Assembly (NCBI RefSeq): GCF_964340395.1
Contig: NC_135557.1
Span: 20,526,225 to 20,590,224, forward strand
Source of the DNA: Glandiceps talaboti
Lineage: Eukaryota; Hemichordata; Enteropneusta; Spengelidae
Direction of reading: 5' to 3'
DNA: 64,000 nt
This document shows, in pieces, positions 25,293 to 41,267 of this stretch. A model generated the notes under the pieces. That model saw only the letters and a program-made list of their open reading frames with translations. It was not told the origin of the DNA and ran no database searches. The translations under genes and the position numbers were made by a program. Position 1 is the stretch's first letter; every line of letters begins with the position of its first letter.

Positions 25293-28200
25293 TAAATACA
25301 TACATACATACATACATACATACATACATACATACATACATACATACATACATACAAACACACAAATAAATAAATACATACATACATACATACATACATA
25401 CATACATACACACACAAATACATACATACATACATACATACATACATACACACACACACGCACAAATAAATAAATAAATAAATAAATACATACATACATA
25501 CATACATACATACATACACATACATACACACACAAATACATACATACATACATACATACATACATACATACATACATACATACATACATAATATTGTCAC
25601 ATACAGACAGACTGACTGTCTGTCTGTCTGTCTGTCTGTCTGACTGACTGACTGACTGACTGACTGACTGACTGACTGACTGACTGACTGACTGACGACT
25701 CACCTGTCAACATTTAGTAAAACCTCGGTATCTCGACTTATCAATCGACCAGTTCTGATCCACATCAGCTGACCCGTTTTATCAGAAGATGCACACTGCA
25801 ATGTGACTGAGCTGCCAAGGAAACCAGACGCGTCTGAAGGTGTGATGTCGAATGTCTGCTGACCATTCACTGTAACAGACAAGGAGTATATTAATGACAA
25901 TCAAACTCTCATAAAATCTAATTTATTGATTACTGTAGTCTGAAATCTCAACAAAATACCCAATCCTCATCCGTATGGCCACTTTAATATCGATACACCG
26001 ATTAGTAGTTACGGCCCGTTTCAAACTAACGTTCACCTAATCTGTCTGATACAAACACCCAGAAACCGATAAGGAACTGCATATTCTATACTATAAAGAT
26101 TACAAAATCGAAATTTCTTGCTACATTTTGCCTATTATAATGTAAACCATTTAAACGTGCTCCAGACGCACGCCCTCAAAGTCTTGACGTCTGTATGGTG
26201 GTACGTTTGTAGTTCAATTTCATTTCATTTAGACAGAATGTTGCAAGAAACTGTATTCATTCAATCTTGCTAAATTTAAGTTACATTGTATCATGTGTAG
26301 TTTCGTATTGGTTTCGGCGTGGTTGTCTCAAACAGAGCCAGTGAATGGTAACTTAAAACGGGCAGTATCATCAAATTTGCGTGATAATCGATCACCGGTT
26401 GTGGATCAGACAAAGTCCTCCATGTAGTCCTGAGGTAAAACCTTAATTTTGTTGCAGTGTGTATATAGTGTACAAAGGCAATGTAGAAACTAGGGCAGTC
26501 TTTACTTTACATAGGTACTAGATTTAAAGGTCTTTTGTCATTCTGTCTACTTTAGTAGAGAATAAATGAACATAAAGGCAAACCGTGGTACTTCTTTTTT
26601 AAAGAGTTTTATTCAAACTTAAGTCAAATCCATATCTACATTCGCAGAGTTTTAGTACTCCAGAGAGTAAGTGGTGAATAGCGCTCTCTCGTGTTGGCAA
26701 CTCGCCAGTTTTTACCCTAAAGCTATGACCCGTGCGTTGAACTCTACACAAATCTGGCATCGATTTTTTATATTCAACTACAAGATATATGTACTTTTTT
26801 GAATTCATCATTTTCAATTAGCTTAGAGTTAGTGACACGTAACATATTATCAGTCAGCTTTTCCGCAAGAAAAATATGCGAGTATGTTTTGTTTTTTTAT
26901 CGTTCGGTAGAACAGCCTGTGATAAATTATGGTTTTTAGCTTTGTGTAGAACGAAGCTGAGAGGTCAGGAAATTACTCCTATGCATAGCAACAAAGGGAT
27001 AAATGGAAACGCTCATTTCACACGTGATTTCCACCGTGAAATGATGAGATGTAAAAAATTAACTAGCGTTTTATTCGTACGTTGCTCAGTACCAACAGAA
27101 TATACGATTCCAATAAGCCTTCTTGATTTGCATTGTTGGGTATTTATACTGTACGGTATAGTAGTGGTGAATGGAAGCAGAGATTGAATGTAGTCAATTG
27201 TTGGAGTCACCACAGGATTCTTAAACAAAGACGGGTAATTTTGTCACATTTCATACGTTGGAAATGAGTCAGCGCCGAGCTAGAAGTGATATATTTTATT
27301 CCATTTCACGGTACCATCACCGTCTGATAAAATCCATTGTACCGACACAGCATCGTTTGCACTTCAACAATAACACCGTCTTAGATGTATTAGTTGTTTA
27401 TGTGACCTCTAGAAGATACCCAACCTTCAAATATCGTGACCTTTGACCGCCATTGTAAAGCTACGAACTCCACATGTGAATGTCACAGCTAGATATATAT
27501 ACACACACAATACACCTATGATCAATTCAAATAAGTCGACAACAATGTTGTGTTAATTACAGAAACTTACAGAATAGTTGAAAAATCAATTACAATTAGT
27601 TGAAGACAACACTTTTAATTATTGAAACTCACAGAGGCAAAAATACATCAATCAATTATTGATAGAACGCACCAGTAGGTAATTTATTAACGTTCTATTT
27701 ACAATTTTAAGAAATTCGGTATTTTATTGATTATGTTCATAATAATATGTATGAAATTTTCAATCAGTTTTTACATAAAATGTTGTAGAATGGTGAAGTC
27801 AGTGAGATTTTCAATCGCTAAGTTCAAACAATTGTTTTCAATCGATCAATTCATTGAAAATATACATTTATCTTTTATGATATAAAAATAATTGTAATCT
27901 GTCTATCCAGCATTGCTAACGTAATATTAACTGACATGTCAATGATTTATGGTTATGCAAATTGATGCAAATTAATGCAAATGTAAAGGAACTCATTTTA
28001 TAACTGTAATATGAGATAAAGGTATGAGAACTAAATTTAATTTAGAAGACCACTCAAATCACCTATAATCCGGATTAAGATTGCATTAATCTTTATAGAA
28101 CACAACGTGATCGATGGATGATAAATTATTGGGGAAATATACTTGAAGGGATGTAATTAGAATGTATTGTGAATCTACTTTGTAAAATGTGATGTATTAA

Positions 28201-29556
28201 GCCTCACATTGAAAATACTCATTCAGGTGCTTAAGTGGTCTAAGATTTCAGCCGTGTATTCATTCACAGTTGATTACAAAGTGTTGTGAAATCTGATTGT
28301 GAGACGGTGTTGTAAAATGTCTGATTCCCTATACATGCATATTTAGTATGGGTCTGATTTATGAAGCGCTTCACTTGGCAATTTTTTTAACAACAATGTT
28401 TATGTTTTATCTACGTATCGCTATGAACACCTTAGATTATTTCCAAGTTGTGTGCAGCTACCGAGGCTGATATACGGAAACACGTGTTTGAAAATAGACC
28501 TATGCAATCTATAGTTCTAACGAATTTACAAATTTACGAACTCTTCAATGTTGAAAATTTGCGTTCCAACGTAATTTGTTAAGTTCAATCAGTCAGACGA
28601 TAGAGAATAAATATTGCCGGGGAAAATAACGGACTTCAAATATTTCACTATTACGTATAGTTGACAAAAAAGGCATAGTGGGGAGAATTGATATCATTTA
28701 AATATTCAGCCAATCATCTGACTACTATAATTAATGAAGACAGAGGAGAAGTAATTGCCAATTCTGAAGGTTCAATTATATCGTGTGAATTAATATTTAA
28801 AGAAACGACGCCATCTTTGTTTTCAAATCGATCGTGATCGGGTTCTTAAATGCACAACTACATATTTAATTATATATACTGACTTGGCCCTTGCCATCCG
28901 ACATTATATTTTGTATATATACACAGTTGATCATTTCCTTCGCTATAAAGAAAAACTTAATTAAAATGGAAAAAAAGATAGTATTTTAGAATAATATGAA
29001 TGGGATCGCTACGAGATTTCGATATTTCGTAGAACAATCTTTCATTTTCTTAGGTGTACATTTGCGAATCGCCTACGTCATTTTGGTTTGAAATGATAGA
29101 ATAACACAGTAGAGGATAATTTACAACGAAAGTAGTTTTGCAGTCTGTACACGTCTATTAGACTCGCTCTAGATCTATTTCTCATTTATTGACGAGTCTG
29201 AGACAGTTCACTTTGAGAGAACGTTGATAAATGATTTTGACCTGTCAGTGTGACAGAGTTCACCATTTCTGAGATTTTCAGCCACGAACATCTTATTACG
29301 ACATTTTGTTCATAATGAGAACCAAAGCTTATAGTATCGATGTACCATTTTTTGTTACAAACTGTATCACATATTTCCATGATAAATTGAAGACACAAAT
29401 GTATCAATGTTGTAGTGTCATTGACTTAACGATAATAATGATGTAGTCTAGATAAATACATGAATAAATGTAAGGTGTTTATACTAATAATGGAAATGAA
29501 TGTGACCACTCGGATTTTATACTATTTTTTTATACACATGGATATGATACGCACAT

Positions 29557-29591
<35 letters not shown>

Positions 29592-29722
29592 TACATACAT
29601 ACATACATACATACATACATACATACATACATACATACATACATACATACATACATACATACATACTATGATGTGCATTCATAAAGCAGACAGACAGACA
29701 GACACAAACAATCACAGATGTG

Positions 29723-29781
<59 letters not shown>

Positions 29782-29978
29782 ACAGACATGTAGTTTTTGC
29801 ATAGTCAGCCTGCTAGTTTTTGTTTCTCTAAGGCAATGATTTGAGATCAGTTCACACCTATGTTTATCAAGCCAATTATTGAACAATTCGATATTTGATT
29901 TGAGTACTTACCACCAAACCCCATTAAAGAAGTTACCATGGCAACGAGTAGTAGGTGACAAAGAGTTCTATTTGCCAT
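14617..29978 (-). CDS. Gene B: V-V-stalk-C2-I-set Ig receptor with RS-rich tail
   Basis: Join, in transcript order: 29978-29912, 25869-25704, 25172-25018, 23992-23791, 23404-23244, 20626-20279, 18726-18595, 18069-17773, 17402-17115, 16779-16642, 15677-14617. The sum is 3015 nt, 1004 aa plus stop, in frame throughout. Order: signal peptide; two V domains, each split by an intron; two Thr/Pro-rich stalk exons; four-cysteine C2 domain; I-set-like domain; TM helix; a 352-residue cytoplasmic tail with poly-Lys and RS-rich stretches. It is a type I membrane protein. Adhesion or recognition is inferred from Kirrel/nephrin-like V domains; the ligand is unknown. A further exon inside the 2.6-kb intron that holds the minisatellite cannot be excluded. 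Confidence 0.88.
16016..16436. repeat. (CA)n / (CATA)n microsatellite
   Basis: About 420 bases of ACAC/ACATAC/CATA repeat lie inside the gene B intron between the TM and tail exons. The right edge is about 200 bases from the TM exon donor. Confidence 0.97.
16642..16779 (-). CDS. Gene B transmembrane exon
   Basis: This 138-nt exon runs from acceptor CTTTCAG to donor TAT|GTAAGTAG. It encodes a hydrophobic helix of about 24 residues rich in Val/Ile (VIVIAIVIVVIIVIIVSLVL) followed by the stop-transfer cluster WWKKRQEK. The short open frame contains no Met, so simple ORF scans miss it. Phase 1 at both ends joins the I-set exon to the tail. Confidence 0.88.
17115..17402 (-). CDS. Gene B I-set-like Ig domain exon
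   Basis: At 288 nt it is exactly as long as the equivalent exons of genes C and E. It encodes VVEIQPATLEKEVGDEG, Cys in MFTCEVTS, Trp in YVWSFDNEEID, the shared TDERF motif and MDESMVECLAS. It is the membrane-proximal Ig. The acceptor is TTATACAG and the donor TTG|GTGAGTT. Confidence 0.88.
17773..18069 (-). CDS. Gene B C2-type (CD80-like) Ig domain exon
   Basis: This 297-nt exon runs from acceptor CACTATAG to donor AAAT|GTACGTG. It has four cysteines in the cluster's C2 pattern: PLCAMTG, VVLSCYSNGG, Trp in VLQWSRDDE, FTCTSTHLSYSE and KMCSFSPLS. The last segment replaces the CxIGPL of the paralogues with CSFSPL. Confidence 0.87.
18595..18726 (-). CDS. Gene B Thr/Pro-rich stalk exon 2
   Basis: This 132-nt exon runs from acceptor CATGCAG to donor CAAG|GTATGTG, phase 1 at both ends. 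It encodes 44 residues rich in Thr, Pro, Ala and Gln (TTPTTQAKITTKAVTT and TTRPPAATTQPQ), a likely O-glycosylated stalk between the V domains and the C2 domain. It has no ORF signal of its own. Support is splice sites, phase and composition matching the next stalk exon. Confidence 0.72.
18815..19124. mobile_element. MITE-like element, family M1, copy 2 (best preserved)
   Basis: The left end TACAGCGCAATGCAG and right end CTGCAACGCGCTGTA are inverted repeats flanked by TA. The inner arms GTTTGATACAACCATGCAGA and TGTGTGATTGTATCAAAC also pair. It is about 300 bases with no ORF. TA flanks and CAG ends suggest a Tc1/mariner-type non-autonomous element (inferred). Confidence 0.78.
19728..20205. mobile_element. 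Fold-back element, family M3, copy 1
   Basis: The left arm (about 19728-19936) and right arm (about 20037-20205) are imperfect inverted copies. They share TTTATTTTCATTTG, a TTATCTAC segment and GGTTAAGTGAAATTGG / its complement. A related, shorter fold-back lies at 59345-59580. No long ORF runs across it. Confidence 0.55.
20279..20626 (-). CDS. Gene B Thr-rich mucin-like stalk exon 1
   Basis: This 348-nt exon runs from acceptor TTCCAG to donor GGAG|GTAGGAT, phase 1 at both ends. It encodes 116 residues dominated by Thr, Ala, Val and Pro (ATTKVITTLPLATTPIP, TTTTTTADKSTP, TTVATTTLP), a mucin-like stalk predicted to be heavily O-glycosylated. A stalk between distal V domains and proximal C2/I-set domains would lift the V pair away from the membrane. 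Genes C and D have no counterpart. A plus-strand Val/Leu-rich open frame over it is a shadow. Confidence 0.72.
20824..22672. repeat. 30-bp minisatellite, about 60 units, with higher-order duplication
   Basis: The consensus unit is ACTTACATCATCAACCAATC plus AACTATCATC. Variants include ACTTCC/ACTTGC starts, TCAGTAAATAAAC units, ATATCC units and 33-bp units with an extra TCA. The block starting at 21211 recurs at 22024, 813 bases on (27 units plus one 3-base insertion). It lies in the gene B intron between V2 and the Thr-rich stalk. Because the period is a multiple of three, it reads open for 545 codons on the plus strand (SSLTSSTNQL repeats) and also on minus; I do not call it coding. Each unit carries CCAATCA. 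Confidence 0.95.
22842..22893. repeat. (CCA)n trinucleotide repeat
   Basis: This interrupted CCA/CAC run lies in the gene B intron. Confidence 0.9.
23023..23115. repeat. (CAT)n and (TTG)n trinucleotide repeats
   Basis: A short (CAT)n at 23023-23048 is followed by (TTG)n at 23071-23115. The tract lies about 130 bases left of the donor of the gene B V2 second-half exon. Confidence 0.92.
23244..23404 (-). CDS. Gene B V domain 2, second half
   Basis: This 161-nt exon runs from acceptor TTTGCAG to donor CAAG|GTAACAT. The Arg codon spans the phase-2 intron, followed by YSITGDQSNGEYNLQIT and SSDEGEYLCFADVQG, then the G strand. It joins exon 23992-23791 to complete the domain. Confidence 0.87.
23791..23992 (-). 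CDS. Gene B V domain 2, first half
   Basis: This 202-nt exon runs from acceptor CTACTAG to donor CCAG|GTAAGTAC. It begins with a Pro/Thr linker (TQPSTGTPSPP), then SFRTEPQDTTVDEGNTAVLQ, Cys in LQCAVDNKVG and Trp in DLLWLKQNTG. The exon is longer than other first halves because of the linker. Confidence 0.87.
24205..24483. repeat. (CACTT)n / (CACTA)n / (TTTAA)n pentanucleotide array
   Basis: Alternating blocks of CACTT and CACTA units, several units each, end in TTTAA-type units. The blockwise alternation suggests segmental slippage or conversion. The array is intronic in gene B. Confidence 0.95.
24916..24959. repeat. (TTG)n trinucleotide repeat
   Basis: This is a pure TTG run followed by (TAA)n. 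It lies about 60 bases left of the donor of the B V1 second-half exon. Confidence 0.95.
25018..25172 (-). CDS. Gene B V domain 1, second half
   Basis: This 155-nt exon runs from acceptor TTCTACAG to donor ACAA|GTAAGTT. It encodes YSITGDQSNGEYFLTLSD and DDAGTYYCILAQGGG, then the G strand. With 25869-25704 it makes a 321-nt V domain. Confidence 0.87.
25260..25590. repeat. (CA)n, (CATA)n and AAATA-interrupted microsatellite
   Basis: CA, CATA and AATA/AAATACA blocks fill most of the 531-base intron that splits B V1. All open frames here are artefacts. Confidence 0.97.
25608..25697. repeat. (CTGT)n / (GACT)n tetranucleotide repeat
   Basis: The tract ends about 6 bases from the 5' splice site of the B V1 first-half exon (donor edge 25704), so this intron begins almost directly with simple repeat. 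Confidence 0.95.
25704..25869 (-). CDS. Gene B V domain 1, first half
   Basis: This 166-nt exon runs from acceptor TGTTACAG to donor ACAG|GTGAGTC. It encodes GQQTFDITPSDASGFLGSS, Cys in VTLQCASSDKTG and Trp in LMWIRTGRLISRD. The intron that follows is in phase 2 inside the Arg codon before YSITGD. Confidence 0.87.
26009..26367. mobile_element. MITE-like element, family M1, copy 3
   Basis: The left end TACGGCCCGTTT and the right end AAAACGGGCAGTA pair as inverted repeats. Inside are GTCTGATACAAACACCCAGA and the inverted GTCTCAAACAGAGCCAGTGA, and interior blocks shared with copy 1 (TTAGACAGAATGTTGCAAGA, TTCATTCAATCTTGCTA). Confidence 0.72.
29559..29666. repeat. (CATA)n with (CA)n microsatellite
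   Basis: This is nearly pure CATA with a short internal CA block. Confidence 0.97.
29684..29779. repeat. (CAGA)n and (TG)n microsatellites
   Basis: (CAGA)n at about 29684-29704 is followed by (TG)n at 29728-29779. The tract lies about 130 bases from the donor of the gene B signal exon. Confidence 0.95.
29912..29978 (-). CDS. Gene B signal-peptide exon with start codon
   Basis: The ATG at 29978 (context AACCATGG) begins MANRTLCHLLLVAMVTSLM, a clear signal peptide, ending at donor GGTG|GTAAGTAC in phase 1 (67 nt). An acceptor TTTGTTTAG at exon edge 30007 indicates a spliced 5' UTR. A longer in-frame start upstream would include intron and is rejected. Confidence 0.83.
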
Positions 29979-32142
29979 GGTTTTAGCGTTTTCGACTGTC
30001 CAGTATTCTAAACAAAAAGAGAAAATAACAAGGCGGTCAGTGTACACTGTACGTTAGATATATATTATAGATTACATCGACTTTCACAGTGTGCGGTTTG
30101 ATCAAGTCGACGAAGCGATCACGTATCAATATAAATGGATAAATCAAAGTTACCACACAACTCAACTAATCTTATTTTATTGATATTGATATTTTTGACC
30201 ATTTTCTAACAATAAATTCGTAGTAAACATTCATTCATATGTTTTGGATTTTTACTCGTGTTAGTAAATCGTTAAATTAGGTATGCAGAAAATCCAGTTT
30301 ACCTCGAAAATCGAGACTAAAGGATTACATTAGCATATTCATTTGTTTTATTTCATTCCACAATTTTCTCCACTTTGGATAGCGACATGGTAATTTGATT
30401 ATGGAAAGAAGCAAAATGCAAAATGATGAACGAGCGTGTTTATAGTAAACTGATGACATCATAATGACATGGTGAACAAATAATTCATGTATTTTATTCA
30501 CTACTAGCAGTAATATCTCGGTGAAATCTTGTTTTCCTTATCTGTGGTAAAATACTCGCTGCGGGTAACACGTCGTTTGCTGTTGTTCACAAATTATGAT
30601 TCCTAGCCAGAAATTCTTTTCAGCTATAAACGATTGATTGTATCGGTTCTTCATATTATAGAGATTGTACACCAGTGTTTGTCTCAATATGTTGTAGAGA
30701 TGGTACTGATTGTTTACAGCAGTCCGACAAAAACACTGTCATACTAATACGTCATTTGACGGTGGAAATCTACTATGGTAGTACTTCATTTTAAATCTAA
30801 TTCCTGGCAGTAACATCTGGCAGATAGTATTCACATCTTATCAAGCACTAGTCAATCACATCTCGTTGCTTTCAAGTTATCTCCATACAATCTGTCACAT
30901 TTTGACCGTTTCCAAGCCAACAGTGGTTGTTTTGATTATCATTTTGGAGATCTTTTAAATTTCTTTCTATGCTACAGACGTGAATTGTATTGTTAGTGTA
31001 AGGCTTGTCCTGTTTGAATTGACTGTGTAGTGTCAATAGGATTGTCTATTGCACACAGACAAAGCAGAACCACCATTTCAATAGATTTGGACATAATGGA
31101 CGTCTTTTTTATTTATGCTAACAACCAACGAATTCCTGTCGTCTTCACGAGTACACTCTACTCTATAACAACCATATTTGAAATGGAGGAAGAAATAAAC
31201 CAACAAATTTCGTATCGACGTCGATTATTTAGGATTCACATTTATGTAAATCATCGTATTTTTTGAATTCTACGATTAGTTGCCGTTATGTCACTTCTAC
31301 AAATATATTACCTTTACTTGAGTGCATACCATAGATTTCAAACATGCTGTCGAGCCGTATAGAATCTACATGAAGGTGTTAGTACCATCGATTCTATATA
31401 ATATATGCCTATCTAGGTACAGGTACCACCCGAGTCTTTGTGTATGAAACCCTACGCATACACAAGTTACGAAATATACATTTCGATCGATACGAATCAA
31501 TGAATCATCATTCGACACGGGTAAGCGAAAGTCGATCTGTCATGCCTAGACAAAGTAACAACACGGCATAGCCACGGGGTCGTAAAAAATGCGTTATTAT
31601 TACTATGGTGATGCGAAAAATAGAAATAAGAACGACCGAGTAATACCAGTTATAACTGACACGCTACGACAGCTAAATTTGCAAGACACGTAGAAGAAAC
31701 GGTTAATGACCGTTTCTCAGTGCAAATACCGATCTATTGTCTTTTAACGCACGTTCATCAGTGCAAGTACCGTGCTGTCTCAGTGTTGTGAGTTGGTGAA
31801 GTATCGTACTATTGTATTACTTCGTGGTCTTTTTAAAACATGGTCACCTCTATGCAATCTTTTCTATAGAATTCAACAGACTGACCTTGTAGCCAGGATA
31901 TGTGAAATGGTTGTGACACCTACCTTGCGTATTAAATTAGTGGCTATCTTGTGTACAACAGTGTCTGTCTATCTATCCACGTTTAAAGCACAGCAACTCC
32001 GTTCGTTCACTATTATCTAGATTTTCAATTCTTCTGAGATTCAGGCTGTATTCTTGGTTCAAAACTGCATGTTTACTGTTACTAATCCATGGTTTAAATA
32101 TCCGACGTACTCAGGTTTGTTTAGTTGTGTATCTAGCACCTA

Positions 32143-32264
32143 CCGGGTCATGTGTCGTCTTACAGCAACGCTCGCTTTTAACTATCGCTTTTGAATACGA
32201 AGACGTTTGAAAACTTTCTATGACCTCATTAAACCACACCCACGCATGCGCAAAGAGAGCCAAT
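32143..32264 (-). promoter_or_regulatory. Putative gene B promoter: ACGCATGCGC plus CCAAT box
   Basis: ACGCATGCGC at 32242-32251 lies 8 bases from a CCAAT at 32260-32264. Candidate first-exon donors on the minus strand are CCG|GTAGGTG (edge about 32144) and GCT|GTAAGA (edge about 32162). The same GCATGCG core occurs in the equivalent position of genes A, C and D. The first exon of gene B would splice to the acceptor at 30007. Confidence 0.45.
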
Positions 32265-33050
32265 CAGGCTTCATCAAGATATTGTCGTCATGGGGACATC
32301 TTGTTTTTTTGTTTATCCATGGACCCTGCAGTGAGGTGTGCCCTTTGTAGGTGGATGTGAGTAAGAGTTATCAATCAATCGAAGATAGGACACACCCAAT
32401 GTGACATTTATAGAAAGTTACTTCACAGATCGATGCTTGTTGTGATCTATCTTGTACTCTGTACTAGAAAGGGATAAGGACTGCTAGAGGAAAGTGTGAT
32501 TTCTCAAATTGACAAACACACATGACATCTCAACTTGATGACAGTGTAACAGTGATATCCTGGGCAATGATATCAGCCAGACAAACTGATCACACTTTCA
32601 ATAGAAATATAAATGTTGGGGAACAACTAGTTCACAATGTATCACATCAGTAAAAAAAAAGAGGGGGCGGTCAAACTGCAAAATTCGTCCACATAAAGTT
32701 GTGTACACATGATCGCAATAGCTTTACAAGTTAATACAGCAAAATGGCTTACAATATGTACGTAAGGGCGCCCCCTTCCGTCACTTACAAAAAATGGATG
32801 AATTGACACCTTCACACACACCCTTGCTCTGGATTGAACATAGGAATATCTCAGATTGTAAACTTACCATCAAGTATATTTAAAGTTGTCTACTTCACAT
32901 CGTATGTATCGTATCGTATGTGCCTTCATGCATGTACGTACGTATGTGTGTTATGTGGAGGACGGGCTGTTTTCACTATATTCATGTACTACAGGTTATC
33001 AATACTCAACAATGTGTCTCTCTACCAGAAATAATATATATTTACATACA

Positions 33051-33299
33051 CGAATACATACATACATACATACATACATACATACATACATACATACATA
33101 CATACATACATACATACATGCATACATACATGCATACATACACGCATACATACACGCATACATACATACATACATACATACACGCATACATACATACATA
33201 CATACATACATACATACATACATACATACATACATACATACATACACACATACATACATACATACACACATACATACATACATACATACATACACACAC
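33051..33299. repeat. (CATA)n microsatellite with CATG/CACG variants
   Basis: About 250 bases of ACATACAT, with scattered CATGCATA and CACGCATA variants, sit in the B-C spacer. Open frames in all registers are artefacts. Confidence 0.97.
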
Positions 33300-34414
33300 A
33301 AATAAACTGTATAAAACAAGCGAATTTTATTTTCAAAGTGACAGTACTAATTATATTGCCATTGGAGATTCGTATGTTATATTATAAACTACATGAAAAC
33401 TAACAAAATTATAGTTGAGACTATACAAATTCCCCACAAATACAGAATATACAAATAAGATATACTGATATTGACACTGTCATGATTCACATTATGATGA
33501 GGTACATGTATGCTCTACATCCAAATTACAAACAAAGGCGGACACATATGTACGTATGAAATATTGGCTAAAACTAATATTTACAAGAATTTTTTTTGTT
33601 AAAATAATGTCATACTTAAGTTTACCTGCTGGTGCTTAAAGTGACGTCATTTCGGAATTAGCCACGTGTACTGTGCTATGATTTGAAACAGCCGATTACA
33701 CGAAACATCGTACTACAACTATGTGAACATAAAATGTATCATAGTAAAGTATTGTGAGTTGTATTTTGTAGAAAATTTCAATGTACATCACATCACATCA
33801 CATCGCATCACATAACTTACATCACATTGCGTGTTTGTGTAAATATACCAACGTGTAAACATTTTACAGCCTCCAATCTGAGCATACCAACTGTACTGTT
33901 TTCAGTCTTAGAAAAGCATTTGAGTCGATATTCTTAAATTCTAGGCTAACATTTTCTTTGTTTCGTAGAATGCAATAAAACGCAATATTGACCTCTAGCT
34001 CGTATTAACCATGTATGAAAATATAGCACTTCACAGTAGAAATATAGTTAATTATCACTCTCTGAAACGTCATTAAAATATTTTTAAAAATATGAAATAT
34101 ACACATTTATTTTTTAAGCAAAATAACTGTACGTCAGTCTGTACTAGTTATACCAGGGATGGTGCTGTTTGTCTTTCTCAGTCCACCTCTTATATTTACA
34201 ACTACAAAACATTAGATACAATAAAGTGTTTGTTGCTGTATTTGTGTTTTCGATTAGTGTGTAGTCTTGTTATTCTAAATATTTCAGTCTTTTGTCAAGG
34301 CGTAAAGTTTGTTTGTTTGTTTGTTTGTTTTTCTCATTTAGCCATACACAACGTCCCCCTCTAATGTAGTTCAGTTTAGTCATTATGTTTAAATAACCAA
34401 AATACCATTAGCAA

Positions 34415-34680
34415 TCACGTGTTTGGTTATGTTCTTATCATTGGTCCAACCACTTATTGGTTATAAATTTTGATTGGTCCAATCACGTTATCGATTCTAA
34501 TTTTGTCATTGTTCAATCAGTTGATCAGTTCTGTATCATGTATAACTGAACAAATCACGTGATCAGAACAATGTATGTCATTGGTCTAATCACGGTATCC
34601 ATTCCTTATTTGTCACCGGTCGTGCATTTGATTGGCTCTGCATAGCAATTGAAAATCACGTGATCAGTTTTCTATTCGTT
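34415..34680. repeat. Degenerate array of ATTGGTCCAATCACGTGATC-like units
   Basis: About five degenerate units, 45-60 bases apart, combine ATTGGTCCAATCA with CACGTG or CACGTT/CACGGT and TGATCAG. Three intact CACGTG hexamers and several CCAAT/ATTGG motifs are present. It is noncoding. Confidence 0.6.
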
Positions 34681-36141
34681 CTATGACATTAGTTGATATA
34701 ACCTTTGGTAATGATAGATGTTGACGTGACGCAATCAAATGAAGCAAAATCATTTTAAAAAAAGTAAAAATTTCTCACGTGAAACAAAATTTGTAATACT
34801 TGAAATGTTCACAAAACAATACTGATGCCGTAGTAAAATTTTGGCACAACTTTGATGTCATCGTGTGAAAACTTGACACTAGAAATGGCAAATATTAATA
34901 AGGCACAGAAAACATGTACATGTACTTATATTCAGTAATTCCATTATAGTAAATTAGAGAACTGCTGTCTATACTATAATTACAATGTGCTCAAATCAGT
35001 CCTCATCACAGCTCTTATATACAATTGTACCTCAGACCACTCAGATCTATAGCAAAGTATATAGGCCGTGTATGACAGACTATCTATCGAAGTCTGCAGA
35101 CTCGGAAGTAAAGGGGATAGATAAAAACGAGACTTGTTTGCCTAAGCAGCATTTCTCGTGCTTACAAATTAAAGCTCATTTGGCCAACACTGCAGCACAC
35201 GCCTTCTCTCAAACAGAGTTACAATGATAGCAAGTATGGTATAGAAGTGATTCGTCGTAGACTGGTGTGAAGCATCATGGGTAAGTAAACCATAGCAGGG
35301 GCTCAACAGATGACCTAACGTTGTTTCGGCACGGTTTGAACAGTTCCCAACTTTGTCACAGGTTTACTACCATGATGTCGCACCCAAGTGAAAAACAGAG
35401 ATATTGTGGTGTGGTAATTCTTTGAGCTGTATTTCACAAAGGTCTCACACTGAATAGAGTTGATAAAAATGGCCTTCTACACCTAACTAATATAAAATCG
35501 ATCTCATTATCCCCCTCCTTAACTCAGTGGGGTGCAATAGTAAAGGTCCGACATATTAGAAAATCTACATTAATTGAAACTTTTTAGTAATATTTACACT
35601 TTTAGATAGAAAATTTACAAGTATATTTACACCTATATTCAGATTCAGTATTTACAGTCGTATAAAAAAGAACAGTGCTGATGGAAATATTACAATGAAT
35701 TAACATAATAATGTCCTTAAAGTAATGTTCTATAAATAACACTCAATGACTAATACACCAATAATGCACTAACTATTGACAATGATTATATCCACTGCAA
35801 AGTTGACCAAAATATGCATTGTGTTATGTTTCTTTGTATCTTTTAGTTTCTTTGTCTTAAACTGAAAAAGGTTCTCTTTTGAGAGTTGATTTGACACAGT
35901 AACGACAATACTTCATTTGTGGACGATCGTGAAATAATTCATACTGGCACGATGCCATGTGTTCTTGCGGGTTTTCAGAAACCCTAATCCGGTCGACGTC
36001 AGCAACTTTAAAATGTCCTGATCGATCAGGATTCATAAAAAAATAAGTACAGTTATCAAAATTTGTTATCCCCGTCAGTTCAGTTGCTACAAAAGATAAA
36101 TCATATTGTTATTTCTGTCCCGAATTATTTTGGTTTCTCAA

Positions 36142-40828
<4,687 letters not shown>

Positions 40829-41267
40829 CGTGACACTTATGACAGAGCTGACTTCTTAAAACCTAATGAAAGAAAGAAAACAGACGTTGAATTATTTCTG
40901 GCTTTGTTAGTGTGTTCTTCATACCTGTCAAATGTTGCTTTTGTTTGTTTGTTTGTTTGTTTGTTTGTTTGTTTGTTCGTATAGCCATTACTTCATATAA
41001 TCATTTTTTTATGTCAATAGTGTCTGGTCAGCATAATCAGATCATGATATATAGAAAACTAGTACCATTTCTTTATGCTTTCTTGGTCTCAACCAACACT
41101 GCAAATCATGGCCTATTGACTAAAATAAAAACATGTTATACACTGTTTTCCCTTTTATTAGTTACCAAACCATATAACAATACGAAGTAAGCCTTGTTTC
41201 AACTTTAATTCAAACCACGTACACTGTTTTATTATTGCTTTGTTCGTCTTTGACTTGAAGCAAATTA

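Larger units (their letters stand above)
25870..29911. other. Gene B first coding intron, about 4 kb
   Basis: No exon is recognised. The intron holds M1 MITE copy 3 and AT-rich unique sequence. Short open frames at 26599-27228 show no domain, splice-supported phase or composition signal. The (CATA)n tract at 29559-29666 is near its 5' end. Confidence 0.55.
30008..36141. other. Gene B 5' intron and intergenic spacer between B and C
   Basis: This is about 6 kb without recognised coding sequence. It contains the putative gene B promoter near 32143-32264, the (CATA)n tract at 33051-33299, a short CATCA array at 33787-33815, a TTTG run near 34306-34331 and the CCAAT/CACGTG array at 34415-34680. 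The gene C 3' UTR must lie at the right end. Confidence 0.55.

Noticed and set aside
26599-27446. Cluster of 60-100-codon open frames on both strands
   Set aside because: No domain, no composition signal and no phase-compatible splice sites linking them to gene B; likely chance or an old repeat.
29847-30047. Longer gene B start at an upstream in-frame ATG
   Set aside because: An acceptor TTTGTTTAG lies between that ATG and the signal peptide, so the upstream codons are intron or UTR.
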